Origin: Puffinus mauretanicus
Taxonomy: Eukaryota > Chordata > Aves > Procellariiformes > Procellariidae
Assembly (NCBI GenBank): GCA_023333565.1
Contig: JAJKFH010000520.1
Coordinates: 248,001 to 312,000, forward strand
DNA: 64,000 nucleotides
Direction: 5' to 3'
In this document: positions 53,333 through 64,000 of the stretch, in pieces
Layout: each line of letters starts with the position of its first letter
Position numbering within the stretch: position 1 is the stretch's first letter
The notes under the pieces: model-generated
Told to the model about the DNA's origin: nothing
What the model saw: the letters and a program-made list of their open reading frames with translations, nothing else
Databases searched by the model: none
Translations under genes and position numbers: made by a program

Positions 53333-53513
53333 CACAAGGGAGTAACAAATCTTGAATCCAGGTTTAGCCACAAAGTAGTCATCGGATTTGAAGGTTATCT
53401 TTATCTGATTTGTTCTTGATGTTATTCTTGGAGGGACTTCCTTGTGTCCACACCACCGTCCTCGTATAACCGTGCTGGTCTCTGATACATCTTCCACTTC
53501 CACAAAGTCATAC
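53333..53513 (-). CDS. PDGFD: PDGFD exon 3 (rest of CUB domain)
   Basis: This exon encodes the second half of the CUB domain. The peptide starts YDFVEVEDVSETS, contains RGRWCGHKEVPPRI and FKSDDYFVAKPGF, and ends with Tyr-Ser-Leu-Val. It carries the CUB landmarks YD, WCG, F-SD and GF. The acceptor TTCCCAG and donor GTAAGT are both good. The length is 181 nt: one base completing the Arg codon from exon 2, then 60 whole codons, so it ends in phase 0. The Cys in WCG should pair with the Cys that ends exon 2, as in other CUB domains. An additional Cys (TGT) follows Lys-Ile near the C-terminal end, where human has Tyr. Downstream exon 4 begins Asp-Asp-Phe-Gln, continuing the human order without a gap. 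Confidence 0.97.
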
Positions 53514-56500
53514 CTGGGAACCAGTTTGAAGGATTAGTTTTTGCTAACTCTGGCTACAGAAGATGTTGCAAATAGACAGGAGCACAGCTGGAGACACAAA
53601 GACAACTGTCCCCCCGTTCTCCACTGCAAAACATCAGACTAGATACTACAAATGGTGGACACGCTCATGTAGCACAAAATACACTAAGCTGCAAGCTACT
53701 GCCTGAGTGCTCAAATGGCTGATTTTTGGGCTCCTGGAACACGATAGACAGTATTTTCTACCATGTCAAAATAGCAATGAGAGACACTTGCATGTGCTTA
53801 GGACACAGTAAACATACGCATTGCGTTTCATGTGGTAGATAAATAATTTCGGGACCTGCTAAAATGTTATTTAAGGCAGGCTGCCCAAGCTGAGCAGCTG
53901 CAAGCCCTTGTGCACTTTCTGGTGGTCCCCCAACTCCCTGCAGCAGCAGCCACCGGCTCCTGCCTGCTGTGCCTGTCGGAGGGCTGGAGCCGGGCTGCTG
54001 CTGTGCCAGGAACAAAGGGAGATGCTGGAGGGACACAGGGCAGTGCATGCTGCTGAAAGGTGCTTTTTAGGACCTCCTCTGTAGGGCATGGTGCTCCTGC
54101 TAGATGGTTTGGAAAGACTCGTTTCAAGCTTTCAAGCAGCAAAGGGCAGGCTGGCACTCTGCGCGCCGCGGCAGGGACTCCTCTGCTCTTCGCCTGGGTG
54201 CTGTCACCAGGGGAAAAGCAACAGCACGTCTTGCCCTGTGCAAGGTCACACCTTGGCCAGGCACCTGTGCCACAGCCCACAGAGGGCTCTGCCAGGAGCA
54301 GCAGACACAAAACCCTGGGGACGAGAGGACACAGTGACAGCACTCACTGCCACAGCCTGCGTATTTGCTGGCTTGGGTCATTTGTTGAGTTCATTTCTTG
54401 AGCTGGAGAATAAGGAAGGCAGAGAATAAAGTCCTGATCTCGCTACGTCTATGAGAAAAACAGTCCCTCGTATCTGTGGAGGCAGAATTAGGCCCCACAA
54501 ATTGCAGCTGGCGAGGAAGAGGTGATGACAAGAGGGGCAGGCTGTGCGCAGGCAACGAGAGATGGGGACAGCTGCCATCCCCACAGTACAGTTAAACCTT
54601 AAAACTTTGGAGGTCTTTACCAGGAAAGGTTTTTATTATTAAAGCATGTGCTCCCTCGAAAGAGGGAGTTTAAGACTGTTAACTGATTCTGACTAGAAAT
54701 GTGCTGCTCCCAACCCTGGGTCTGCGGGCCAGGCGCCTGCCTCCCTGCCCAGTTGTGGGAGCCGAATAGCTCTGTAAATAACAGACCTGCTTTTCTTTTT
54801 CTGCTGAGAGCCCATCTGAAAAAAACACAAGTACTATGTGGCTTGAGAATATCAGCACTGCTGCTTTTATAGTCACCAACCCCAAATTGCACAGAACAGA
54901 AAATAACAGATTCGCCGTAATCGAATCACTTAAATCTGCCCAAACTCTGCTGAAACATATGTTTTTTGTAACACTACAAAATTTAGTTCCAGACAGAGGT
55001 AAACTTGTCTCAGGCTCTCTCGATCATCTCTGCTCCCAGTCCCTCATGGTGATGGACGTGGTACCCGGGCAGAGCTCCCCATGCCCGGGCGAGCACCCAC
55101 CGCTGCCCCCGGGCAGTGCGACAGCCAGTGAACCCAACACGAGGGGTTGCAGGGTTTTCAGCGTAAGATGACCTTGTAGGCTTTGGTGAAAATTGCCCTG
55201 ATCGACCTCTACTTTTTAAGGCTGGGAGCCAGACTAACTGCTGGCAAAAATGGGGCAAATCCATGGGCTTTCAGGGATTATTTCTGCTTTCAACAGCAGA
55301 GGCTTTGCTGCAACGATCATGGAAGTAGGTGCAATCTCGGTTGTTTCTGCGCATCCAAAAAGCCTCAGAGGCTGGGTAATTTAATTGCTTTTCAGAATCA
55401 TCTCTTATCAAGTGCCTGCGGAAATGCTAACAGCACTTCCAGAAAATTCTGTAAAACCTTGAATATTTCCCCTCCTTCCAAAACAGCTCTGCTAAAGTAT
55501 ACCTTTTCACTCCTCAGCCTGAATGAATTTCAATCAGTTCAGTCTTAATAGTATGCAAATTACAATAATTAGCAGTAATGAAAAATTGAAAGAAAACACT
55601 AGGAAGTTTCTGGAAAAAAAGTATAAGGTCAAAAGCAAGTACAAAAGGAAGGTAAGGTGCAGAGGCCCTGAATTACTCATCCAATACGCACAGCATTCTA
55701 GCACATGCTCAGCTCTCAGTATTCATTTCAATGAAAACACGCCTAGCTGTCTCTCTAAAGCAGCACTGCAGGGATTGTCAGTGACTAAACTTGCAGAAAG
55801 GAACCTAGTTTTGAAAAACATATCGAGCATTAGCGAAAAATCTAACTATGCACACAGCACTTAACAGGCTTAAAGCCATCATGAGCTGTCTGCCCGAGAA
55901 ATTCCTCACTCTGGAAGTAATGCTGCGCAAATAAAGGTCTTCCAGGAACACCAGGGAAAGCTTTATTTCAGAGCTTTATTTCTCCAGCCTCTGTAGACAC
56001 TATGGATGATGGAAGGTCTTTGCTTCTCTCTGCATCCTAAATTACCTGCTCTGGAAAAAGCAGGCAGACTGTCTTCCAAGACGGTGCCCAAACCCATAAT
56101 GCCGGTAACAACTTGACCTCCCCTCATCGTGCCACCACCTTTAATGGCTTTTGACAGAGAATACTTCATCTTTTTTTCCACAGTAAATTAGCCCTCTGTT
56201 TCAAAGTTGCAATGCTTTAAGGTCAGCCACAGTTTATCCACTATGTAAATATTAACAGGCTGCTTCTGTGTGCATTAGGCTCTCAATCTGGGAAGCGTTT
56301 GCGGCGCTGGGAGGTAACTGTCATTACTGACTCTGCTGCTGATCTCGGACCAACAGCACCAGAGCAGAGCAGCAGCTGCCAAGACCATCAAGGCGCAGGC
56401 AAGGAGAGCCAGTTTCAGGCTGCATTCTTTTATTACTAAATGGAAAGCAAACCTGCAGAAATGGTTCTCTCTATTGGTAATGTAGAAAAATAACAAAGCA

Positions 56501-57529
56501 AAACAAGAAAAAAAAAATCCACCCTGTAAAACCCCCGCAGAGCTGCCAAACCCTATAAATGCAAATTAATTGACAAAGAAGATAAGACAGGCAGAGGCTG
56601 GGTGTGCAGAAATCCTAACAACCCAGTTCTCTGCATAGATAAGGCGTAAGTAACAACATGATCAGGCAGAGAGTTGGAAGCTGAGACTTGAGCGTTTTAT
56701 GTAAGTAGCATCACAGCAATCTGCCTTTCGGAGCGCACGGGCATCCTGAGCCTGCTCTCTCCCGCAGAACAGATAGCTGAATAGAAGAAATATAAACAAA
56801 AAAATCCATGGATTTATACTGTTTTAGTGACTGTTGGCAAGATTCACCTCTGTGCTCTGCTAATGCAAAGCAGTTTATCCACCTGGGTTAATCAGCCAGA
56901 TCAGCTGAGCTTATGGTCACTGTTGCTTAAAAGGGGAAACCAAAGCAACTGGGATATAGTAGAGTATACTTTACTAGGTATTTCAATATGCAGAGTACAC
57001 CGATGTTTGTGGACCTATATTTAAAGGTTTTAAAAGAAACTGTACCAGTGAAGAGTGACAATAAAGACAAACAAATAATTTGAAGAACATGGTTATATTT
57101 TTCAATATTTTTCTGTCCCTCACACCCCAATATAAACACATACCTACTCACTCACACCTCCCAGAACCTTCCACCTACTGAAAAAGATGGTTTTTGCCTG
57201 GCTGAAACACGACAGAGGTGATAGAGGAAAGTAGTGCCTGAGTTGTTAGGTAGCTAGATTTGAGTGCGCAAGTGCCTTGTGCTTAAAATACTATAGAAGG
57301 ACTAAAACCTGCCAAAACTGCTTCAAGTCCAGACAGCTCAGTTTATTTATAAACTCAAAGACCAATTTGGGTTGGAAGGGACCCTTGGAGGTCTGTCCTC
57401 CAAGCAGGGCCACCCAAGACCTGGCCAGAGATACCCAGGTTTTGGTTTGCAGTCTCATGCCAGTGGCCACACCCTTAAGCTCGAAGGTGGTCTTAAGGAG
57501 CCCTTTGCAAACTTCCACTCGCCACTCAC
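53514..57529 (-). other. PDGFD: PDGFD intron 2
   Basis: This 4.0-kb intron splits the CUB domain. A GC-richer patch spans about 53870-54350, with a second small GC-rich run near 55050-55130. Both give rise to overlapping open frames on both strands, which I regard as composition effects. An antisense-to-plus CR1 fragment lies at about 57362-57455, near the exon 2 donor. No other gene is visible. Confidence 0.85.
57362..57455 (-). mobile_element. CR1 LINE 3'-end fragment near exon 2
   Basis: On the plus strand this reads TTTGGGTTGGAAGGGACCC, then GGAGGTCTGTCCTCCAAGC, then AGGGCCACCCAAGACCTGG. This is the reverse complement of the usual CR1 3' block that ends in GGTCCCTTCCAACC. The element is therefore on the minus strand, in PDGFD sense. 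The octamer tail is not preserved and the inner border is unclear. The fragment lies about 75 bp downstream of the exon 2 splice donor. Confidence 0.8.
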
Positions 57530-57734
57530 CTGCAGATATCATTTTCAGGCTCCTCCAGTCCAAACTGATTATCAAAAGCCAGCTGGATCCTGGTGCTCTC
57601 CGGGGAGTGGAGCCGCCACGTCAGCAGGAGGTTCCTGGGGTAGCTGCTGGGGAAGCGAGGACTGTGGATGCAGCCGTTCCCTGCCACGCTGATGGTCTCT
57701 TCTTTTCGGTACAAGTCTGTGAGGTGATTGCTCT
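57530..57734 (-). CDS. PDGFD: PDGFD exon 2 (start of CUB domain)
   Basis: This exon encodes the end of the N-terminal linker and the first half of the CUB domain of platelet-derived growth factor D. CUB holds the secreted dimer latent until it is proteolytically removed. Reading on the minus strand, the peptide begins SNHLTDLYRKEET, contains SPRFPSSYPRNLLLTWRL and ends ENDIC; these closely match the human protein as I recall it. The exon starts in phase 1 after a TACTAACAG acceptor and ends TGCAG before the donor GTGAGT, splitting the Arg codon shared with exon 3. It has 205 nt, giving 67 whole codons plus split ones. A second acceptor 18 nt inside (exon start 57716) would give the short isoform lacking six residues. 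One oddity is a Cys (TGC) where human has Tyr, just before the SPRFP motif. Exon 1 with the signal peptide is not visible. Confidence 0.97.
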
Positions 57735-57735
57735 C
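57717..57735 (-). promoter_or_regulatory. PDGFD: Paired alternative splice acceptors of PDGFD exon 2
   Basis: Two in-frame AG acceptors lie 18 nt apart on the minus strand. The distal one follows TACTAACAG, and the proximal one follows AATCACCTCACAG. The 18 nt between them encode the Glu-Ser-Asn-His-Leu-Thr segment that separates the two known human PDGF-D isoforms. Both acceptors leave two bases to finish the split codon from exon 1, yielding Glu or Asp. A TACTAAT branch-point-like sequence sits just upstream. Usage in this species cannot be read from the DNA. Confidence 0.8.
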
Positions 57736-60700
57736 TGTTAGTAGTCACAACTTGTAGAAATTAGTATGTTGTTCCAGTTACAGGAAGGCAAAAAACACAA
57801 CAGTTTATAACACAGCACAAATTATTTGCATTTAAAGTCTATAAAAAGTTGGGTCTAGAAGCAGTTATTAAATAGGAAGTACAGTGTATTTTCTCTTAAT
57901 TCAACCCCTCATAAATAATAAGAACAACAGTACTCAACTATATAGACAGTTTATTTTATGATAAACATATCGTTACTTTTACATTGATATCGATTATATA
58001 ATTTCCTTCTCACCATTTTGGTTTTAAAGCAGAATTTAAACTTTAATAAAAACTGCAAGCTTGGGAACAATGAAGTGAGGCAGAGTGAAGCAAAAGAGTA
58101 AAGAGCCCTGCTTCCCAAATTTGGTGCTCTGGGGAGAGATGCCCTCTGAACAAAAGCAGCAATAAACGGCTTCAGGAAAGTGCGTGCGAGTGAGTCTAAG
58201 TTTGTTTATTGTGCTTAAGTATTTCCTCCCAGAAGCATGTGTTAGGTCACATTTTGATTTTATTTATATGGTGTGAATCATTTGCTGTCAATGCATCATT
58301 AACGCAAATAGTACTCCACACTTACACCGATGCAACTGAAATCAGAAACTGTCCCACCAACTGACTTACTGAATAACTTCAAGACAAATAGCCAAGTCTT
58401 TACTTAATTAAAATTCCACAACTTCTGCCTGAGCAAATACTCAATTGTTCCTCAAGTTTACTTATACTGAGGTAAAGCCTTAGCTGCTGTAAATCCCTGG
58501 CTCCAAGGATAACAGGAACTGTGGCAAGATCCAGCTCTCTAAAAGTCAAAATGTCTTCTCAGTTGCACCATGCACTTGCATTGTCCAGCTCTTACCGACA
58601 CTGTAATTTGGCTCCCAGCATCAAAGAACTGCAAACAACTATTTTTCTGTGCATTGACAACTTTAGTGTGGTGAAATTTCGAGGATCAGAAGGCTCCAAG
58701 GCAACACGCGGATCATGGCAGGGTTCGGTTCCCAGTTAAGACACGCAGATCTGAGCCTCCACCCGTGAGACAGCTATCTGAGTTCCCCATGTGCTGCGTG
58801 GGGATCTAGGGCTCAGTTCAGTTACTCACAGAGAGATTTCTAACACACTGTTTAAGGCACAGTACGGTTTCCTGCCTGGCCTCCAGGAGGACAGGGAGGT
58901 CCAGCAGCACATCCAGCAGCCCCCAGCAGAAGTCCTGTAGAAGCCGTGCAGTCTCGCGGAGCCACTTGCGCGTGGGCAAGCTGAGCCCCTTCTCAACATA
59001 GCCGGTGGGAGCTACAGCCGGACAGGTCCCGAGTCAGTCACCCAACTGCATTGACCAAATTTCCACTTAGTAATGGGAACTTGGACACTGGTTTTCATGT
59101 AAACACCTAAACTCCGGTGCCCTAATCTTAAACTGAACATCACCCCCCAGTACTCTGCTGAATGTCAGGTCAACCTCCAGTTCCACTACGAGCAACAGGA
59201 ATATAAAACTGGTGCCTTCTCCTGAATTTGGCTACTGAGGAAGAGCAAATGGGGGGAAAATTTCTCCCATCACTCTATGAACATTGGAAATACAGAAACA
59301 AAGTAAGCAACCAGCCACAGCTATCTGTCACACACAATAATCAAAGTTTTCTCTCTTAAAATAAAATCTAATGTTTGACTGATGCTTTCTAAGCATTTTA
59401 TATGAAATAAATATATTTGTTTCATAAAAGCTCATGGAAAACAGGAAGCCAGAGAAATGGTACAAACTTAATGGTAAGTACATCTATTTTTCAGGTTGCT
59501 TTTCACTGGTTCCTGGCTGTAAATACCTCCCTGCACGTAGCTATAAGCAAAGCGTGGTTGTGTGTCAACAGTTCATTGTACCCTTCTGACAGGGTAATAA
59601 TTCTAGCTTCCAAACAACCTGAAACTTAGAAGATAAAAGTCTGGGTTTCCTGTAAACACTATCATCTCCAAAGATCTATTTGTGACATCTTTCTAAGATG
59701 CTTTCATTCAAGATGAAATGTTCTCACACCCTGAGCCACCCTTTCTAAGCAAATACAGCCCTAACTCCATAGCTCACAAAGTGCAGAACCAGCCAGTTTT
59801 GTTTTGTCTTGTTCTGTTTTGACCAATTTGCATTGGGAAAGTGACAATTCAGTGAAAATAAAGACCACCCACTTATCAGTTTTGTTGCAATTTTCATCAG
59901 GAACATCTACACTCAAGTCTGTTTTCTATTTTATTTTATTCTAATTATTTTTATTTTTTTTCCTGGAAAAAAAAATAAAGACACCTCTGTTTTTTTTCCC
60001 CTAATCTGGAATGAAACAAAACAAGTAGCCAACACTACTAAGTTCCTACTGAAATGCTGAGGACCTTTGGACTCTGAAAACACCCAGTACACCAAGAGGA
60101 CAAGGTATTTCACAGGACTATGTCCAAATTGTCCAATAAAAGGGATAAAAATAAAACAGTTTTGATGAATTCTGCACTTTTGAATGAAACAACCATTCCC
60201 TAAGTCAGAACAAATGTTACTGCAGTAAAACATGGCGGAACTCATCCTATACCTGAGAGTACTTTGCTCTTCTTTCTTGGACAGCAAACTCTTGCCATTT
60301 TCCCACTATCAGCATGCATTTCACTGTGTGGTTCAATGTGGTTCATGCTTCTGAGGGAAAGGTTCCCTTTTCCCAGCCAGTCCTAGTACAGGCTCTACTC
60401 TGGAGTCGTCAGCTGCTGAGATTAGAGTGCTAGGGACAGTGTTTTTAAACTGTGCTCATATATATACCCCCAAACAAAAAACCTGTGCACTTTACTCAGA
60501 ACATCAGCTGAGAAAGTATGTTACCAGTGTTCTTGTACCTCAAGAAGATATAGGCTCTGTCACAGCTTTTCATTTAACTTAAACCCTGAAACCCACAGAC
60601 TGGGGTGCTCTGCCAGCAAGTCAATCGCAGCTGACCAAGATCAGTGCCGAAATGTAACGGCTGGTGCAGCTCTGCAGTATCCAGGTTGAACAGGTAAATG

Positions 60701-63700
60701 GAGAAATAAAGCTGTACATGTTAAAAAGCTTAAAAATCAAAGCATAGTGACTTGTTATTTCTATCATGGTAAATGCAGTGATTATAAAGTCATTACAGAG
60801 AAAAGGCTGGAGAGAAGCATGGGAAGACAACGCTCAGTATAGTAAAATGGGGGATATAAAAATATTACAGTATGAAGATATGCCTTTTCCACAAAGGAAG
60901 AAAGTATGTTTGACGAGAATGGCCACAAATACTGTTTCTATAACTCACATGGGATGAAATGCAAAGCCACTCAGAGCCTTCAGCTGACACTGGAGTAGAC
61001 TCTTCAGGAGCTCTGAAACAGCTCGATTCCCTCTCACCTCTCTCCTCACGTGCTAAATTGCAACCTGAAGTGCTGTAGGCACTAAAGTGGTAGTAGCCAG
61101 GACTGGAACCAAAAGCACTAGAGTTTTCTAAGGGGATTTTCAGTGGGATTTTGCAGACTTAACCGGTGTTGATAGACACGGGAACACAGTCAACCCAAAC
61201 TTGGTCTCTGGAGGTTGGCCTCTCATGAATCATCAAGCATCTGGGAAACAGCTTGAGGAGATGTGAACAACTCCTGTACTTCTTGTAGCAACTAAGATGT
61301 GAGAATAAAATTACAAGACCTTTCCAAGCAGACAAGCATTGTCCTCATCAGATACACTGGGGGAACTCATGGAAACCAGAGACTGGCCACGGGGAAAGTC
61401 AGGAAAAAAACCACTTGAGAAAAGATGTAGGCAAAGGAAAAGGCAGTGCCTCTTTCAAGGCACTGAACTGTCCCACGTTGCAATGCAATACAATGCACTA
61501 TTATAGAGTGTCCTGAATGTCACATACTAACTGTATTCCATAATGCTTTATGGGAGTAAATAAAAGACGACAGTGAGTAATACGCTGCCTGTCACATTTA
61601 CTAAAAAGCATATAAAATCATTTCACAATGAATAAAAGTAGGTGTTAAGTCATAAGGCAAAAAGGCCATTTAAGCAATACACAGAAGGAGGATATTCTAG
61701 ATGGCAGGAGCTACAAAGACATCCTTGCACAGGGGGGAGGGAAACTATCTCATAAGGAAGATGAGTGGGAAGGAAGCTGGGAGACATCCTTCGCGGTGAG
61801 GCAATTCCCTGCAGAGAGTCTGAACTGTCCGGGAAGCAGCTTGCTCTATATTTTATTTATCTGAACTAATCTCTCTTTTATTTTCCTCTTAATTCTTTCC
61901 CAACCACTAATTTTAAACATAATGGTATACATGATAGTCCAGCTGTCCAAGTTAGAGGAGCTCCCATTTAAGTGCTCAAGGCAGCTGCATTTTCGTAAGT
62001 GCTTGCCTCTTGCCTTCCTCCCCCTGCGTGGAGGGCAGCTGGGTGTCAAACTGGGAACTGGGAAGTTCAGCCCAATATTCAGAAAATTGTGCTTGTCTCA
62101 AGACTTCCCCCATCATGGGTGCCCAGCACATCCAATGTTCCTCCTTCCCAGCTAGGGCATGTTCTCCTAATGCCATGCTGCATGAGCAGCAAGGATTCAG
62201 AAACACAAATTTCATCCTGCGTTTGCTCTGGATGCCTGCCTTTCCTTGCAAGCTTTAGCAATGTACCAACACATTCTTGTCAAAGCTACTCCCAGTCATG
62301 ACATACCTACTACAGAAAGAAGTTTGCTTTTATTATCATCATTCAACAGACAATGAATTCCTTCGCTAAAATAAAAAAAAAAAAACCACCACAAAATTAC
62401 TGCTTGCTAATAGCTAATCTGACATCTGTTCTTGGATATCCATTGAGCAAGGAGAGTCCATAAGTGCCAATTCTTTCAGAAAGAAGAAGAATTCAGAGAA
62501 TGACCTTGTCTAAGGACCTAAACAATAATATGGAATATTTAGTTCCACTTTTCTAAGATTTCTGGAATTTTAGCCTCACTTCCTAAGGTGTTGTCCTGTG
62601 TATAAGTTTGCTTCTGTCTTTCTTCCCCTCGTAGAAGCAGTTGGCCAACCTCAACAACTTTGATATGGTGGTAGAGGCTGAAAAGATACCACATTCTGAC
62701 ATGTTTTATGACAAGAAATATACCCTCTTAAATCCCATGGAGCGTAACCTGATGAGCTCATCCTCTGCTACAGCTGAGGAGAGTGTTGCTGGAAACTATG
62801 TGAAATTCATTTTACCGCTTATGAAACTATTTGTTATTTCAGGAAAGGACCTTGGGAGTTTGCACGTGGGAGTTTTCCAGATATAACCCTCCTCCCCCAC
62901 GGCTGCTCTCTTTGAAACAAATACAGCGGTCAATGGTTTGCCACCAGTTTTTAAACAAATAAGATAACCTTCAGGGAGAATAATAGCTCTTCAGTTCCTT
63001 CAGTTGAAAATTAGCCTGATCTAAATAGCTGAATCCACAGAGTGAGAAGCAAAGAACAGTAAAACATTTTTGAATCCGGGCCACAAATCAGTTCATCTCG
63101 GGGACAGGCACGCCAAGCAAGCTGTATTTATGGCAGCCTGTTCAGATATTCATTAGCTTTTTTTTATTCCCCCACCCTCCTGCAATAAGGAGAAACTTTA
63201 TTTGTTATCCTTAAGGTTCTGTGTAAATCAGAGGAAAAGATGACAGAGTTCATGGTCAAAATAGTGTATTCCATAGCTGGTCATAGCTGGTTGGGAAGAT
63301 ACAAAACTGTAAGGTCATCTACCTTGTTAAAAATGATTTTTTTTTTTTAATGAATATAAACAATAAAATGAATCCTAGTCAGTGAACACAACATCACATT
63401 TCTGCTCTCTAATGAAGAAAATAATACTATATGGTAGCACCTGTCTTAGACATCTCTGTCCTTTTAAGGACAGAAGCCTAACGCACCTAGGTCAGCTCTG
63501 CTCCCACCACGATTCACCAGCAGTTCTCCAAGAAGGCAGACCAAGGGAGGGAAAGGGTTGGGATTGCAAGCAATGAAACAGGAATAGCACAACCCTGGCC
63601 AGGCTAAAAATTGTAAATTGTCTTTTATGGGGGCACTAAGTTGAGAAACCAGTCGTTCCGGTATAAGGATGCACATGTAAGAGTATATGGGGCCAGTGGA

Positions 63701-64000
63701 TCCAGTCCAAAGCATTACTTCAGGTTGCTTTCAGCTTTACACAACTTCAACAGTCCCGTTTATTTCAAGACTACAAACTAACTTATAGTTAAGCTCATAC
63801 TTAAGGAGTTTGCTGGATCAAGACCCAAATAAAAGTACAGCATTTTAACACCACCCTATGTGTTACTTGTCACCCAGCAACCGAGCAATTAAGAAGTGGA
63901 CCCAAACTCCACTGGAGCTGATGAAAGACTCTCAGTTTGGTTTGCTTGCCACTGAACTTCAAAGAAGCAACTCCAAGTACCTGCTCCTTCTCTTATGAAC
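57735..64000 (-). other. PDGFD: PDGFD intron 1 (partial)
   Basis: This is sequence upstream of exon 2 in gene direction. No signal-peptide exon, CpG island or promoter was found, so exon 1 should lie beyond the right edge; mammalian PDGFD also has a very long first intron. The sequence is AT-rich with short A and T tracts (for example near 59930-60000 and 62370) and a short direct repeat of TCATAGCTGG near 63280. No gene is seen. Confidence 0.75.

Noticed and set aside
53758..54429. Cluster of long open frames on both strands
   Set aside because: A GC-rich patch has few stop codons by chance. No frame has a domain, and the strands conflict. It is also too short and too far from exon 1 to be called the PDGFD promoter.
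55183..55864. Two consecutive plus-strand open frames of 121 and 113 codons
   Set aside because: No family similarity, no splice support, and intronic antisense location.
57735..64000. A DDI1-like gene inside a PDGFD intron, as in mammals
   Set aside because: No aspartic-protease or ubiquitin-like open frame is present. The mammalian gene is an intronless retrocopy, so its absence here is expected.

Overview
The window is vertebrate nuclear DNA, most likely from a bird of the Neoaves radiation. Three signs point there. CR1 LINE 3' ends carry the ATTCTATG/ATTCTGTG octamer tail. There is a 592-bp solo LTR of a type I recognise from many neoavian genomes. The one gene present matches amniote PDGFD with bird-like spacing. 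There are no operons, bacterial genes, CRISPR arrays or structural RNA genes.

The whole window lies inside one minus-strand gene, PDGFD (platelet-derived growth factor D). Five internal exons read from right to left: exon 2 (57530-57734), exon 3 (53333-53513), exon 4 (28064-28123), exon 5 (23193-23394) and exon 6 (10475-10689). All have GT/AG borders and compatible phases, and together they form an open frame of 863 nt. They encode the end of the N-terminal segment, the CUB domain, the hinge with its activation site, and most of the PDGF/VEGF cystine-knot domain. Exon 1 (signal peptide) is not seen and should lie beyond the right edge. The final coding exon and 3'UTR are not seen and should lie beyond the left edge. 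Introns make up about 98.6% of the window.

Region by region: 1-10474 is the partial last intron, AT-rich, with a TAA microsatellite, a G-run and a minisatellite close to exon 6. Intron 5 (10690-23192) holds two head-to-tail CR1 elements at 15.1-16.7 kb and a third CR1 end at 20.3-20.5 kb. Intron 4 (23395-28063) has only low-complexity tracts and weak SINE-like matches. Intron 3 (28124-53332, 25.2 kb) holds the solo LTR with a perfect 5-bp target-site duplication, small tandem duplications and an old CR1-like relic. Intron 2 (53514-57529) has a GC-rich patch and an antisense CR1 fragment next to exon 2. From 57735 on is partial intron 1.

The product is a secreted, latent growth factor. The CUB domain keeps it inactive until a protease cuts the hinge, and the freed cystine-knot dimer signals through PDGF receptor beta. 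The most informative observations are within the gene: a conserved pair of exon-2 acceptors 18 nt apart, two Tyr-to-Cys differences at opposite ends of the CUB domain, and small indels in the hinge. I found no convincing new biological system; this is an ordinary intron-rich gene segment.
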